From positions 1 to 20,072 of the IMG/VR virus record IMGVR_UViG_3300025892_001356: a DNA stretch of 20,072 nucleotides; one strand, 5' to 3'. This document shows positions 1 to 6,297 of this stretch, piece by piece. Every line of letters starts with the position of its first letter. The stretch's first letter is position 1. Source of the stretch: a virus. The translations under genes and the position numbers were made by a program. Below the pieces are notes generated by a model. That model did not search any database, was not told the origin of the DNA, and saw nothing but the letters and a program-made list of their open reading frames with translations.

Positions 1-1041
1 GGGCAAGCGTTAAAGCTGGAACTGATACACCGCTTTGGTAAAGACCGTTGTTGGACTATTGAATACCCAAACCTTCATGATGTGCAATGCAAGGATGCGA
101 ATGAATGTTTAATGGAGCATGGAGCCGAGGTTTTAAGGGAGATAATAGGATTGGCGGCTCCACACCCCATAGATGGATTATACACTGTCAGGGATTATGA
201 GAAAGAGGTTTTGAATATTTATGACGGCAATGTGCAGAAGGCATTGTCTACAGGGTTCAAATCTTTGGATAATATTTACAAGGTGATGCCATCCACATTT
301 GCTGTCGTTACTGGCGTTCCCAACCACGGCAAATCAAATTTTATAGACCAGCTTGCGGTAAACCTCGCGAGAAATCACGGTTGGAAGTTTGCTGTATTCT
401 CACCAGAGCATAGCACCGCTAATCATATAAGGCGGCTTTCAGAAAAGGTAATAGCCAAGCCATTTGATATTGGTCCAAGCCAGAGGATGAGCAAGAGCGA
501 ACTTGTTGATGCTATGATGTTTCTGGATGACAAGTTTCATTTTATTGAAGCAGAGGAATCTGTGCCTAGTATTGATTGGTTGCTTGCCAAGGCTAGAGCC
601 GCTTGTTTAAGGCATGGCGTGAAGGGCATAATCATTGACCCATACAATGAGATAGATGCAACTAGGGATGGGAACAAAAGAGAAGATGAGCATATCCGAG
701 ACCTGATAAGCCGATGCAAACAGTTTTGTCGGACGCATGAGGTTGCGATGTGGATGGTTGCCCACCCCGCTAAAATGCAGAGAACGCAAGAGGGTATTAT
801 CCCGCCGCCTAGCCTGTATGATGTCAGCGGGTCAGCCCATTGGAATAATATGGCGGATGTTGGGCTTGTTATTCACAGAGACTTTGAGACTGATGAAACT
901 AGAGTGATAACCCGCAAGATTAGAGAGCAAGGATTATATGGGAGTATTGGGGAGTGTTTTTTCAAGTATAATTTAGCCAAGCACGTTTACGAAGAAACAG
1001 AACATCAGACAGTGCAAAACTACTGGACAGACAGTGATTAG
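1..1041 (+). CDS. Replicative primase-helicase (T7 gp4/Twinkle-like), 5'-truncated by window edge
   Basis: The frame is open from base 1, so this is the C-terminal 346 residues of a longer protein; the GTG at 82 is an internal valine, not a start. The first part has the sequence KDANECL, typical of the end of a TOPRIM primase domain. A RecA/DnaB-type helicase core follows: Walker A GVPNHGKS (bases 313-336), a hydrophobic strand ending in an acidic Walker B-like GIIIDPYNEID, a sensor-like VAHPAK, and the late motif DVSGSAHWNNMADVGLVIHR. Family members unwind DNA at the phage replication fork as hexamers and prime lagging-strand synthesis. The protein ends just before a microORF and a terminator, so it probably closes a replication operon lying to the left. 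The family is certain within the SF4 helicases. Whether the missing N-terminus has a zinc-binding primase domain cannot be seen. Confidence 0.93.
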   Translation, partial: GQALKLELIHRFGKDRCWTIEYPNLHDVQCKDANECLMEHGAEVLREIIGLAAPHPIDGLYTVRDYEKEVLNIYDGNVQKALSTGFKSLDNIYKVMPSTFAVVTGVPNHGKSNFIDQLAVNLARNHGWKFAVFSPEHSTANHIRRLSEKVIAKPFDIGPSQRMSKSELVDAMMFLDDKFHFIEAEESVPSIDWLLAKARAACLRHGVKGIIIDPYNEIDATRDGNKREDEHIRDLISRCKQFCRTHEVAMWMVAHPAKMQRTQEGIIPPPSLYDVSGSAHWNNMADVGLVIHRDFETDETRVITRKIREQGLYGSIGECFFKYNLAKHVYEETEHQTVQNYWTDSD

Positions 1042-1049
1042 GTGATATT

Positions 1050-1100
1050 ATGTTTACGACTGCCAATTATGCTCCCAAGCGTTTTGGTTTTCGTGGTTAG
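1050..1100 (+). CDS. Possible 16-residue microprotein
   Basis: A short ORF, MFTTANYAPKRFGFRG, starts nine bases after the helicase stop. It is preceded by an AGGTGAT ribosome-binding site at 1040-1046 at near-ideal spacing and ends three bases before the terminator stem. The peptide is basic and aromatic-rich, with no recognised family. The good ribosome-binding site and its position inside the same transcript argue for translation; the very short length argues for caution. Its last codons (CGT GGT TAG) overlap a sequence that recurs elsewhere in the window as part of a hairpin-linked repeat, so the ORF could be incidental. Confidence 0.33.
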   Translation: MFTTANYAPKRFGFRG

Positions 1101-1102
1101 AG

Positions 1103-1136
1103 AGGGGGGTTTGGTCGCCCCCCTTTCGTCTTTCCC
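1103..1136 (+). terminator. Rho-independent terminator after helicase
   Basis: A seven-base-pair stem, AGGGGGG (1103-1109) with CCCCCCT (1118-1124), encloses an eight-base loop and is followed by a T-rich tail (TTTCGTCTTTCC). It lies downstream of the helicase and upstream of the methyltransferase, so it would separate the replication operon from the next unit. Confidence 0.85.
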
Positions 1137-1149
1137 TTATATCTAAGGC

Positions 1150-1178
1150 TTGCCGCATACCCCATTATGGGTTATCTT
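1150..1178 (+). promoter_or_regulatory. Candidate promoter for methyltransferase, possibly giving a leaderless mRNA
   Basis: TTGCCG (1150-1155) and TATCTT (1173-1178) are separated by exactly 17 bases. Transcription would start at about 1184-1186, on the ATG at 1185, and no Shine-Dalgarno sequence is visible before that ATG. The odd palindrome CCCATTATGGG (1161-1171) fills the spacer, a placement used by some spacer-binding regulators. The hexamers are only moderate matches to consensus, so this is a hypothesis. Confidence 0.3.
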
Positions 1179-1184
1179 TGTTAG

Positions 1185-1865
1185 ATGAAACTAATAAATA
1201 TTTATAATGAAATCGCTTCAAATTATGATTCGTTTTACAAAAGCCCACGGCATTTTGTAGAAGAAGAAATAATCTCTAGGTTTTTACCAGAGATTGACAA
1301 AAATAGTTCTGTTTTGGATATAGGCTGTGGAACTGGAAACATGATAACGGTTGGTCAAATACCAACAGAAAACTATTTCGGCATTGATATCTCTGTTGAG
1401 ATGTTGAAATCAGCTTCTCAAAAATATCCTGATTATAAATTCCAACAAGCTGATGGCAGTGAAATGATACTTCACGGATGCTGGGATTTGGTTCTGACTG
1501 TATTTGGTCAGTTAAATTATATGGGGCTTTCGGATTGGTGCGAATCAATGATTCAGAATATGCACCATGATGAAAATATTGTTGAACAGAAATCTAGGTT
1601 TCTTTCAGTGATGTACTCTAATCAATACAGACCTAATTATTTAGATTCGCAAGCAAGCGGGTACACTATTGAACACATAAAGCGCACCCTTAATGATAAT
1701 CAGCTTTCATGCAATATATGGGGTCTTTCATATCCATTGCCATCAGAAAATAAAATGAGTTTCAAAGAATTGCTCCAAGCGCAGATGCTATTAACTGAAT
1801 CGGGTGATTTAACAGGATGTCGTTATTGGCTTATAGAGGGCGGGTGGGCAGGGTCATATGATTAG
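1185..1865 (+). CDS. SAM-dependent class I methyltransferase
   Basis: The protein has 226 residues. The S-adenosylmethionine-binding motif I is clear (VLDIGCGTGN, residues 43-52), followed by an acidic strand end (YFGIDIS, about residue 70) and a QADGSE segment matching motif III-type positions. The N-terminal NEIASNYDSFY resembles the small-molecule methyltransferases of the UbiE/Methyltransf_25 type more than DNA methylases; no DPPY or other base-methylase motif is visible. The substrate is unknown. The stop overlaps the start of the glycosyltransferase-like gene by eight bases (ATGATTAG), so the two are translationally coupled and may act on the same glycan or nucleoside. There is no convincing ribosome-binding site; a leaderless start is possible. 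Confidence 0.82.
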   Translation: MKLINIYNEIASNYDSFYKSPRHFVEEEIISRFLPEIDKNSSVLDIGCGTGNMITVGQIPTENYFGIDISVEMLKSASQKYPDYKFQQADGSEMILHGCWDLVLTVFGQLNYMGLSDWCESMIQNMHHDENIVEQKSRFLSVMYSNQYRPNYLDSQASGYTIEHIKRTLNDNQLSCNIWGLSYPLPSENKMSFKELLQAQMLLTESGDLTGCRYWLIEGGWAGSYD

Positions 1866-2565
1866 GCTATCTGTAACAGTCATGACTGCATCATTCGACA
1901 CAGAAAGAAGGCTGTCTGTTGAAAACCTAATAAGGGAAATACACCCCGAAAGAATTAAGAATCTTACTATTGATTTTCAAATCATATCTGATTGGTGGAA
2001 ATCTGGACCATGGCCTACTGCAAAAAGATGCTGGGAGCATGGGGTCAGGATTGATGGAACTCATCACATGATACTCCAAGATGATATAACAGTCTGTGAT
2101 GATTTCTTATTGGGTGTCCATGAAGTAATACGAGCGTGTCCTGATTCTCCTATTTCTCTTTATGCTAATCGTAAAATTTGCGAACAGGCAAAAGAACAGG
2201 ATGCAAGATGGGTGAGAATACCAGATGGAATTTGGGGTCCAGCGGTTATCATGCCAACCGACCATATTCCCTTGTTTCTTTCTTGGGAAGAACAGCATAT
2301 CAAGCCATCTTTCAAGCATGATGACAGTCGACTTGCAATGTGGTGTGTCAAGACAGGCAACAAGGTTATGTGTCCGCAACCTTCTTTAGTCCAGCATAAG
2401 GCGGCGCAGAAATCCTTGTTAGGGCAGAGCCACCCATCAAAAGTAGCGAGGTGGTTTGAAAGACAAACCCCACTTTCCAGAGATTGGAAAAATGGGGCTA
2501 TCCTTGATGCGCCTAATGGTTTGTCGAAGGGCTATTATGAATATTACATCAACCCCATTGCCTAG
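1858..2565 (+). CDS. Glycosyltransferase-like protein (GT-A type, putative)
   Basis: The protein has 235 residues and overlaps the upstream methyltransferase by eight bases. It begins with a short hydrophobic strand (LSVTVMTA). It has a QDD acidic motif within HMILQDDITVCDDF (about residues 70-83), as expected for the metal- and sugar-nucleotide-binding site of GT-A glycosyltransferases; the GIWGPAVIMP segment also fits phage glycosyltransferases. No signal peptide or membrane segment is seen, so it should act in the cytoplasm. Possible targets are modified DNA bases, virion proteins or a host surface glycan. Coupling to a methyltransferase suggests one modification pathway. The fold assignment is by motif only. 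Its 3' end overlaps the convergent leftward gene by 17 bases. Confidence 0.6.
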   Translation: MIRLSVTVMTASFDTERRLSVENLIREIHPERIKNLTIDFQIISDWWKSGPWPTAKRCWEHGVRIDGTHHMILQDDITVCDDFLLGVHEVIRACPDSPISLYANRKICEQAKEQDARWVRIPDGIWGPAVIMPTDHIPLFLSWEEQHIKPSFKHDDSRLAMWCVKTGNKVMCPQPSLVQHKAAQKSLLGQSHPSKVARWFERQTPLSRDWKNGAILDAPNGLSKGYYEYYINPIA

Positions 2566-2989
2566 AGATGTATGCATCATCAGAATGGTATTCTTTTGTA
2601 AAGGCAAGGGCATCAGTTAAGTAGGTTTGGTCAATACCGAAATCTTTATAGCCGTTAAGGATTCCCTCGTAATATTGTTTTGGCGGTAAGCCTAATCCGT
2701 GGCTATTCATAACGTAAGCCATAAACTGTTTACCGTCCGCGTTTACAAAATACTCCTTTCGGTACAGGCTGGGGTATCCCTCATAGCGGTCAAGTGCCTT
2801 TTCACACTGGTCAGTTATAGTCCAAAGGCCGACAGGGCAATGCAATCCTTTGGCTGGTATCATATCAGCAACGCCTTTGAATACTAATCGGTAGTCAGGC
2901 AGTAATATAAATCCCATTGGTTTTGCCGCAGGGCAACGTATCGCCATTTGGTTTTTATTCAAGTTTGATCCGTAAGCTAAATATATCAT
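2549..2989 (-). CDS. Gamma-glutamylcyclotransferase / AIG2-like protein
   Basis: The protein has 146 residues, the usual length for the family. It opens with the substrate-binding YGSNL loop (residues 6-10) and has the catalytic glutamate in DRYEGYP (E70), followed by the conserved Y-x-K-x-x-x-V strand and an AYVM strand. Family members cleave gamma-glutamyl amides, releasing 5-oxoproline. The gene lies 15 bases downstream of the amidoligase on the same strand and has the AACCACGGAGA leader, with GGAGA five bases before the ATG. The pairing suggests that it removes or trims gamma-glutamyl-type bonds made by the amidoligase. The true substrate is unknown. The family call is strong; the partnership is inferred from position and from known gene associations. 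Confidence 0.9.
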   Translation of the reverse strand: MIYLAYGSNLNKNQMAIRCPAAKPMGFILLPDYRLVFKGVADMIPAKGLHCPVGLWTITDQCEKALDRYEGYPSLYRKEYFVNADGKQFMAYVMNSHGLGLPPKQYYEGILNGYKDFGIDQTYLTDALAFTKEYHSDDAYISRQWG

Positions 2990-2994
2990 TGGTC

Positions 2995-3025
2995 TCTCCG
3001 TGGTTTATGCCGCAAGCTGCGCGGC
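2995..3025 (-). promoter_or_regulatory. Repeated leader AACCACGGAGA plus hairpin before the cyclotransferase
   Basis: On the minus strand AACCACGGAGA occupies 3005-2995, five bases before the ATG. A GCCGC/GCGGC stem (3009-3013 with 3021-3025) lies exactly three bases further upstream, inside the end of the amidoligase gene. GGAGA is the ribosome-binding site; the AACCAC part is not explained by pairing with 16S rRNA. Confidence 0.6.
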
Positions 3026-4003
3026 TCTGTTGTTTAGGTAATCTTGAACCTCTGGCTCAACTTGGTTGAACATAGAATCGGCTGTTGCGAAAAAGTAAGT
3101 GGCAAACCAATCCGAGAAATTCTGGTTAAGCTGGCGAGTGGCTGGCTCATACATATTTTCTAATTGGTCGAGTGTGAGAAAATCGCGCAACGCACCATTG
3201 GAATCAAACAGCTTGTACCCTGTATTTGCAAAACGCAAATCCCAACCTTGTGCGGCAACCTGTTCACGAATCTCACCAAACGCAATCTTTTTTCTGCGCT
3301 TGTAAGTGAGGCTTGCACCTTGAGTCGGGTTTTTGCTGGCCTCAACAAACGCCATTAGGAACTTAATCCAGTTGCCAATTTTAACATGGTCATATGAACC
3401 CGCGTGTTGGCGGAACTCAACAGTCCCATATTCAACAATCTTGGCTAGGCTCACTTTGTGGTACTTGCTAGCAATGGTGGGGAGCGAACTAATCCTAGTA
3501 GCGGCTTGAATACGAGAGAGAGGGTATCCGTGCCGAGAACTAGGTTTGATGCTGTAACACCATTGGTTCGCATCCCCACGTCGAGAACGAGGAAGAAACG
3601 TATCAATCTGTTCCTCGTAATCTCCATATCTTGTAACCACATTTTTTACATGGTCAATCGTCATATCCGCCCAACTTAAATGAACGTGAACACCACACTG
3701 GTAATCAACATAAAGTCCATCCATTTGGCTGAGAACAAAAAGCACCTTGCGAAGCTGAACAAACGCATCCTCACCTCTCATTGGTGGGCTTACTAACTCG
3801 CCACCAATAGGGTCTGAATAGCCATTTGTGGAAACCGTTGCATCGGTTACAATCTTCCAATATGGCTGGGTGCGGTGGTTATAGCCTTCTCTGCGAACCT
3901 CAATATCCGTTAGGTTGTTACGCATGAATCTCTCAACCTCTGCAAGTCTAACGCCTTTAAACTCAATCTCAACGCCAACTTTAAAATTATTATAAATATT
4001 CAT
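3005..4003 (-). CDS. Amidoligase (Amidoligase_2 family, glutamine-synthetase-like fold)
   Basis: The protein has 332 residues. Family motifs appear in order: GVEIEF (10-15; metal-binding acidic residues), GGELVSPP (67-74), CGVHVHLS (103-110) and TVEFRQHAGS (194-203). Together these are diagnostic of the ATP-dependent COOH-NH2 ligases related to glutamine synthetase and glutamate-cysteine ligase. They join a carboxylate to an amine, making peptide-like amides on small molecules or proteins. No signal peptide or transmembrane segment is present. It is the first gene after the strong leftward promoter at 4044-4075 and precedes the gamma-glutamylcyclotransferase. The ATG is set by GGAGA five bases upstream inside the repeated leader. 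The biochemical class is well supported; the substrate cannot be read from sequence. Confidence 0.93.
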   Translation of the reverse strand: MNIYNNFKVGVEIEFKGVRLAEVERFMRNNLTDIEVRREGYNHRTQPYWKIVTDATVSTNGYSDPIGGELVSPPMRGEDAFVQLRKVLFVLSQMDGLYVDYQCGVHVHLSWADMTIDHVKNVVTRYGDYEEQIDTFLPRSRRGDANQWCYSIKPSSRHGYPLSRIQAATRISSLPTIASKYHKVSLAKIVEYGTVEFRQHAGSYDHVKIGNWIKFLMAFVEASKNPTQGASLTYKRRKKIAFGEIREQVAAQGWDLRFANTGYKLFDSNGALRDFLTLDQLENMYEPATRQLNQNFSDWFATYFFATADSMFNQVEPEVQDYLNNRAAQLAA

Positions 4004-4008
4004 TTCTC

Positions 4009-4036
4009 TCTCCGTGGTTGTTGGGGTTACAGCCCC
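4009..4036 (-). promoter_or_regulatory. Repeated leader AACCACGGAGA plus hairpin before the amidoligase
   Basis: On the minus strand AACCACGGAGA (4019-4009) lies five bases before the ATG. A GGGG/CCCC stem (4023-4026 with 4033-4036) sits three bases upstream of it. Transcription from the predicted promoter would begin at about 4037-4040, so this hairpin would form the very 5' end of the mRNA, where stems are known to protect messages from decay. Confidence 0.6.
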
Positions 4037-4043
4037 TTACTCA

Positions 4044-4076
4044 ATTATAATGGCACAACTGTTTACCATTGTAAAC
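4044..4076 (-). promoter_or_regulatory. Leftward promoter with palindromic operator over the -35 box
   Basis: On the minus strand TTTACA (4075-4070) is followed after 17 bases by CATTAT (4052-4047), with a perfect TATAAT (4049-4044) overlapping it. A perfect palindrome, GTTTAC-CATT-GTAAAC (4061-4076 on the plus strand), covers the -35 box. The same arrangement recurs at 12783-12812. A repressor bound here would block the polymerase. Confidence 0.7.
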
Positions 4077-4113
4077 ACCTAAGATGCAATAAAACGCATT
4101 TTTTTAATTTTTT

Positions 4114-4425
4114 TTATTTATTAAAGATAAAAGATTCCAATTCATCATCTGACATACTGTCAAAATCTGGCTCCACCTCTACAGATGGCATGGGCTTTCT
4201 AGGGGTTAGCTTGCGCTTTCTTGGGCGTTTAAGCGGCTGTGAAGGCTGTTTAGTCTTTTTTGTTGGTTTGGGTAGCTCTGGCAAGATAAAGACGCTCTCA
4301 AGCGTGGTAAATTTGGTATCGCATTTCAGGCATTGCCGCCATCTAGTTTTGCCTTTTGGTATATCTCTGGGCTTGAGTGCTACGACTTTTAGCTCTGTTG
4401 ATTTGCATTTTGGACATTCTAGCAT
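4114..4425 (-). CDS. NrdR-like zinc-ribbon protein (putative DNA-binding regulator)
   Basis: The protein has 103 residues. The N-terminus has a four-cysteine zinc ribbon: C4-x2-C7 (CPKC) and C32-x2-C35 within RWRQCLKCDTKFTTLE. Its spacing and wording match the zinc ribbon of NrdR, the repressor of ribonucleotide reductase genes. The ATP-cone domain of NrdR is absent; instead there is a lysine/arginine/proline-rich linker (about 54-80) and an acidic tail. It may bind nucleic acid or act as a phage transcription factor. It is the first leftward gene of this region, followed by a separate promoter for the amidoligase. It lacks the AACCACGGAGA leader and has only a weak ribosome-binding site (GTGAAGA). 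The zinc ribbon is certain; the function is inferred. Confidence 0.75.
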   Translation of the reverse strand: MLECPKCKSTELKVVALKPRDIPKGKTRWRQCLKCDTKFTTLESVFILPELPKPTKKTKQPSQPLKRPRKRKLTPRKPMPSVEVEPDFDSMSDDELESFIFNK

Positions 4426-4473
4426 TTTATCTTCACTTGTTTTTGTGGCTTGATGTGGTAATGTTTATTTAAC

Positions 4474-4484
4474 CCCAAAATGGG
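4474..4484. repeat. Palindrome CCCAAAATGGG, a partner of one at 1161-1171
   Basis: An 11-base inverted-repeat element lies 32 bases before the first ParB-like gene. It matches the CCCATTATGGG element before the methyltransferase at 9 of 11 positions. Both lie upstream of the first gene of a rightward unit. A weak TTGTGG-17-TATTTA promoter (4443-4471) ends just before this copy. Confidence 0.35.
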
Positions 4485-4516
4485 ATGAACTGCAATGCCA
4501 TAAGGTAGGAAGATAA

Positions 4517-5104
4517 ATGTCAGATATAAAATGGGCGGCAGATAAAGTAGAGCGTAGACAGCTTTCAGAGATTATCCCTTATGATAGAAACTCCAAGCTA
4601 CATCCCGATACTCAAATTGACCAACTGGCTAACAGTATCCGTGAGTGGGGTTGGACTATCCCAATCTTAATTGATGAGAAGGACACTGTGTTAGCTGGTC
4701 ATGGGCGTTTGTATGCGGCTCAACAGCTTGGCTTGTCTGATGTACCTTGCATGGTAGCAGAGGGTTGGTCAGAGGAAAAAAAGAGAGCTTATGTCATAGC
4801 GGATAATAAGCTGGCAGAAAAAGGCGGCTGGGATAATGCCTTGCTTTATTCTGAGTTAAAGCAAATCAAGAGCAGTAGCTTTGACCTCTCCCTAATGGGC
4901 ATGGACGATGAATTTGATTTGATGGATTTCAGCCCGAATCTTGAGCCTATGACAAGCTACGATGAGATAACTGAAGGCGATATCAACAAAGCTAGTGATG
5001 GCATTAACTCATCTTTTGCTGAAAGAGGCATGGACAATTCACAAAAGGGGCATGAAGTAATGTGTCCACATTGTGCAAAATCATTCAGATTTGAAGGAAT
5101 GTAA
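4517..5104 (+). CDS. ParB/Srx-domain protein with C-terminal CPHC knuckle
   Basis: The protein has 195 residues. The N-terminal half is a ParB N-terminal (ParB/Srx fold) domain: a VERRQLSEIIPYDRN strand, the helix QIDQLANSIREWGW, and the signature AGHGRLYAA (60-68), which forms the nucleotide-binding loop in the family. The sequence after it (ADNKLAEKGGWD) matches the phage ParB-like proteins often found with or fused to DNA methyltransferases. The C-terminus ends in CPHCAKSF (183-190), half of a zinc knuckle. It probably binds nucleotide and DNA, but partitioning is unlikely because no ParA is seen. The start is supported by AGGAAG. It overlaps the IbrA-like gene by one base (TAATG) and forms an operon with it. 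Confidence 0.85.
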   Translation: MSDIKWAADKVERRQLSEIIPYDRNSKLHPDTQIDQLANSIREWGWTIPILIDEKDTVLAGHGRLYAAQQLGLSDVPCMVAEGWSEEKKRAYVIADNKLAEKGGWDNALLYSELKQIKSSSFDLSLMGMDDEFDLMDFSPNLEPMTSYDEITEGDINKASDGINSSFAERGMDNSQKGHEVMCPHCAKSFRFEGM

Positions 5105-6297
5105 TGAAATTCTATTTGGATGAGAATGTTTATGATGCCGCCATTGAACGGATACAATACCTGTTTGATGAGTTTGATGAGGTTATAGTCTCATTCTCTG
5201 GGGGCAAGGATAGCACCATAGTTCTTAATCTTTGTTTGGAGGTGGCGGAATCCAAGGGTAAATTGCCTATCAAGGTTATGTTTGTTGACCAAGAAGCCGA
5301 ATGGGATGCTGTAATTCAATACGTCCGCAAGGTTATGAATGACCCAAGGGTTGACCCTCAATGGCTACAAGTGCCTATCAAGCTGTTCAATGCGGCATCA
5401 ATGGAATCCTCATGGTTGCATTGCTGGGCAGAGGGTGAAGAATGGATGCGACCTAAAGAGCCTAACAGCATACATGAAAATGTTTATGGTACGGACAGGT
5501 TCACGACTATGTTCACCAAGTATCTCCAATACACCTTCCCTAATAAAACAATAGCCAATGTCGGGGGTGTAAGGGCAGAGGAAAGCCCAAACAGAAGGGC
5601 GGGTCTGACTACAGGGCAGACGTATAAGCATATAACGTGGGGCAAAAGAGAGAGCGAAAAGCTAGGGCATTACACATTTTATCCAATTTATGATTGGAGC
5701 TATAAGGATGTATGGAAGGCAATCCACGATAACCAGTGGGATTACTGTACAATATACAACGAATTTTGGCGGCATGGTATCCAGCCCATGAAAATGAGGG
5801 TATCAAACCTTCATCATGAAACAGCCATTGACCAGCTATTCTATTTGCATGAGATGGAAGCGGACACTTGGAACGCTCTCACTAAGCGGCTAGGGGGTAT
5901 AAACCAAGCCAAGCATATGTCCAAGAAGGATATGTTCTCCATCAAAACCTTGCCGTGGATGTTCTCTGATTGGGTGGAATACAGGGATTACCTTGTGGAT
6001 AACCTTGTGCAGACTGAGGAACGTAGGGAGGTCTTTCGTAAAGAGTTCAAGAAAATGGATGTCAAATTTGCGAACATGGCACTGCCAGAAGAACGTCACA
6101 AGAGCGAAGTCCTATGTATTTTAGCGAATGATTGGCATTTTACCAAGTTACAGAACTTTCTTGGCAGACCCGAAACAATCAATTTCCTCAAGCTACAGAG
6201 AGGTCAAACCATTGATTGGAATAGACCAGAGCGTGATTTGCGCTACATCAAACCAGAACATAGAGGGCAGCATGAGCCAGAATCACCCAATAAGTAA
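5104..6297 (+). CDS. IbrA-like PAPS-reductase-family protein (ATP-pyrophosphatase)
   Basis: The protein has 397 residues. It has the PP-loop SGGKDS (residues 32-37), which binds ATP for adenylation chemistry in the PAPS reductase / DndC / ThiI superfamily, then a MFVDQEAEWD segment typical of the family's second strand. The protein is much longer than assimilatory CysH (about 240 residues) and lacks the C-terminal ECG(I/L)H motif needed for reduction of PAPS, so sulfate assimilation is unlikely. Length and the partner gene fit IbrA, known in E. coli as a regulator of immunoglobulin-binding eib genes together with the ParB-like IbrB. Biochemistry of IbrA is unknown. The start overlaps the upstream stop (TAATG) with GAAGGA as ribosome-binding site; the end overlaps the IbrB-like gene by 26 bases. 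Confidence 0.85.
   Translation: MKFYLDENVYDAAIERIQYLFDEFDEVIVSFSGGKDSTIVLNLCLEVAESKGKLPIKVMFVDQEAEWDAVIQYVRKVMNDPRVDPQWLQVPIKLFNAASMESSWLHCWAEGEEWMRPKEPNSIHENVYGTDRFTTMFTKYLQYTFPNKTIANVGGVRAEESPNRRAGLTTGQTYKHITWGKRESEKLGHYTFYPIYDWSYKDVWKAIHDNQWDYCTIYNEFWRHGIQPMKMRVSNLHHETAIDQLFYLHEMEADTWNALTKRLGGINQAKHMSKKDMFSIKTLPWMFSDWVEYRDYLVDNLVQTEERREVFRKEFKKMDVKFANMALPEERHKSEVLCILANDWHFTKLQNFLGRPETINFLKLQRGQTIDWNRPERDLRYIKPEHRGQHEPESPNK

Noticed and set aside
4081-4113. T-tract after ATGC/GCAT as a plus-strand terminator
   Set aside because: The stem is only four base pairs with an eight-base loop, and no rightward gene ends there; it reads as AT-rich spacer between leftward genes.
4517-5104. Plasmid-type partitioning system
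   Set aside because: No ParA ATPase and no parS-like repeats are seen; the ParB-domain proteins sit with an IbrA-like enzyme.
5104-6297. Assimilatory PAPS reductase (cysH) auxiliary metabolic gene
   Set aside because: The protein is far longer than CysH, lacks the ECG(I/L)H motif and is embedded between two ParB-like genes, which fits IbrA better.
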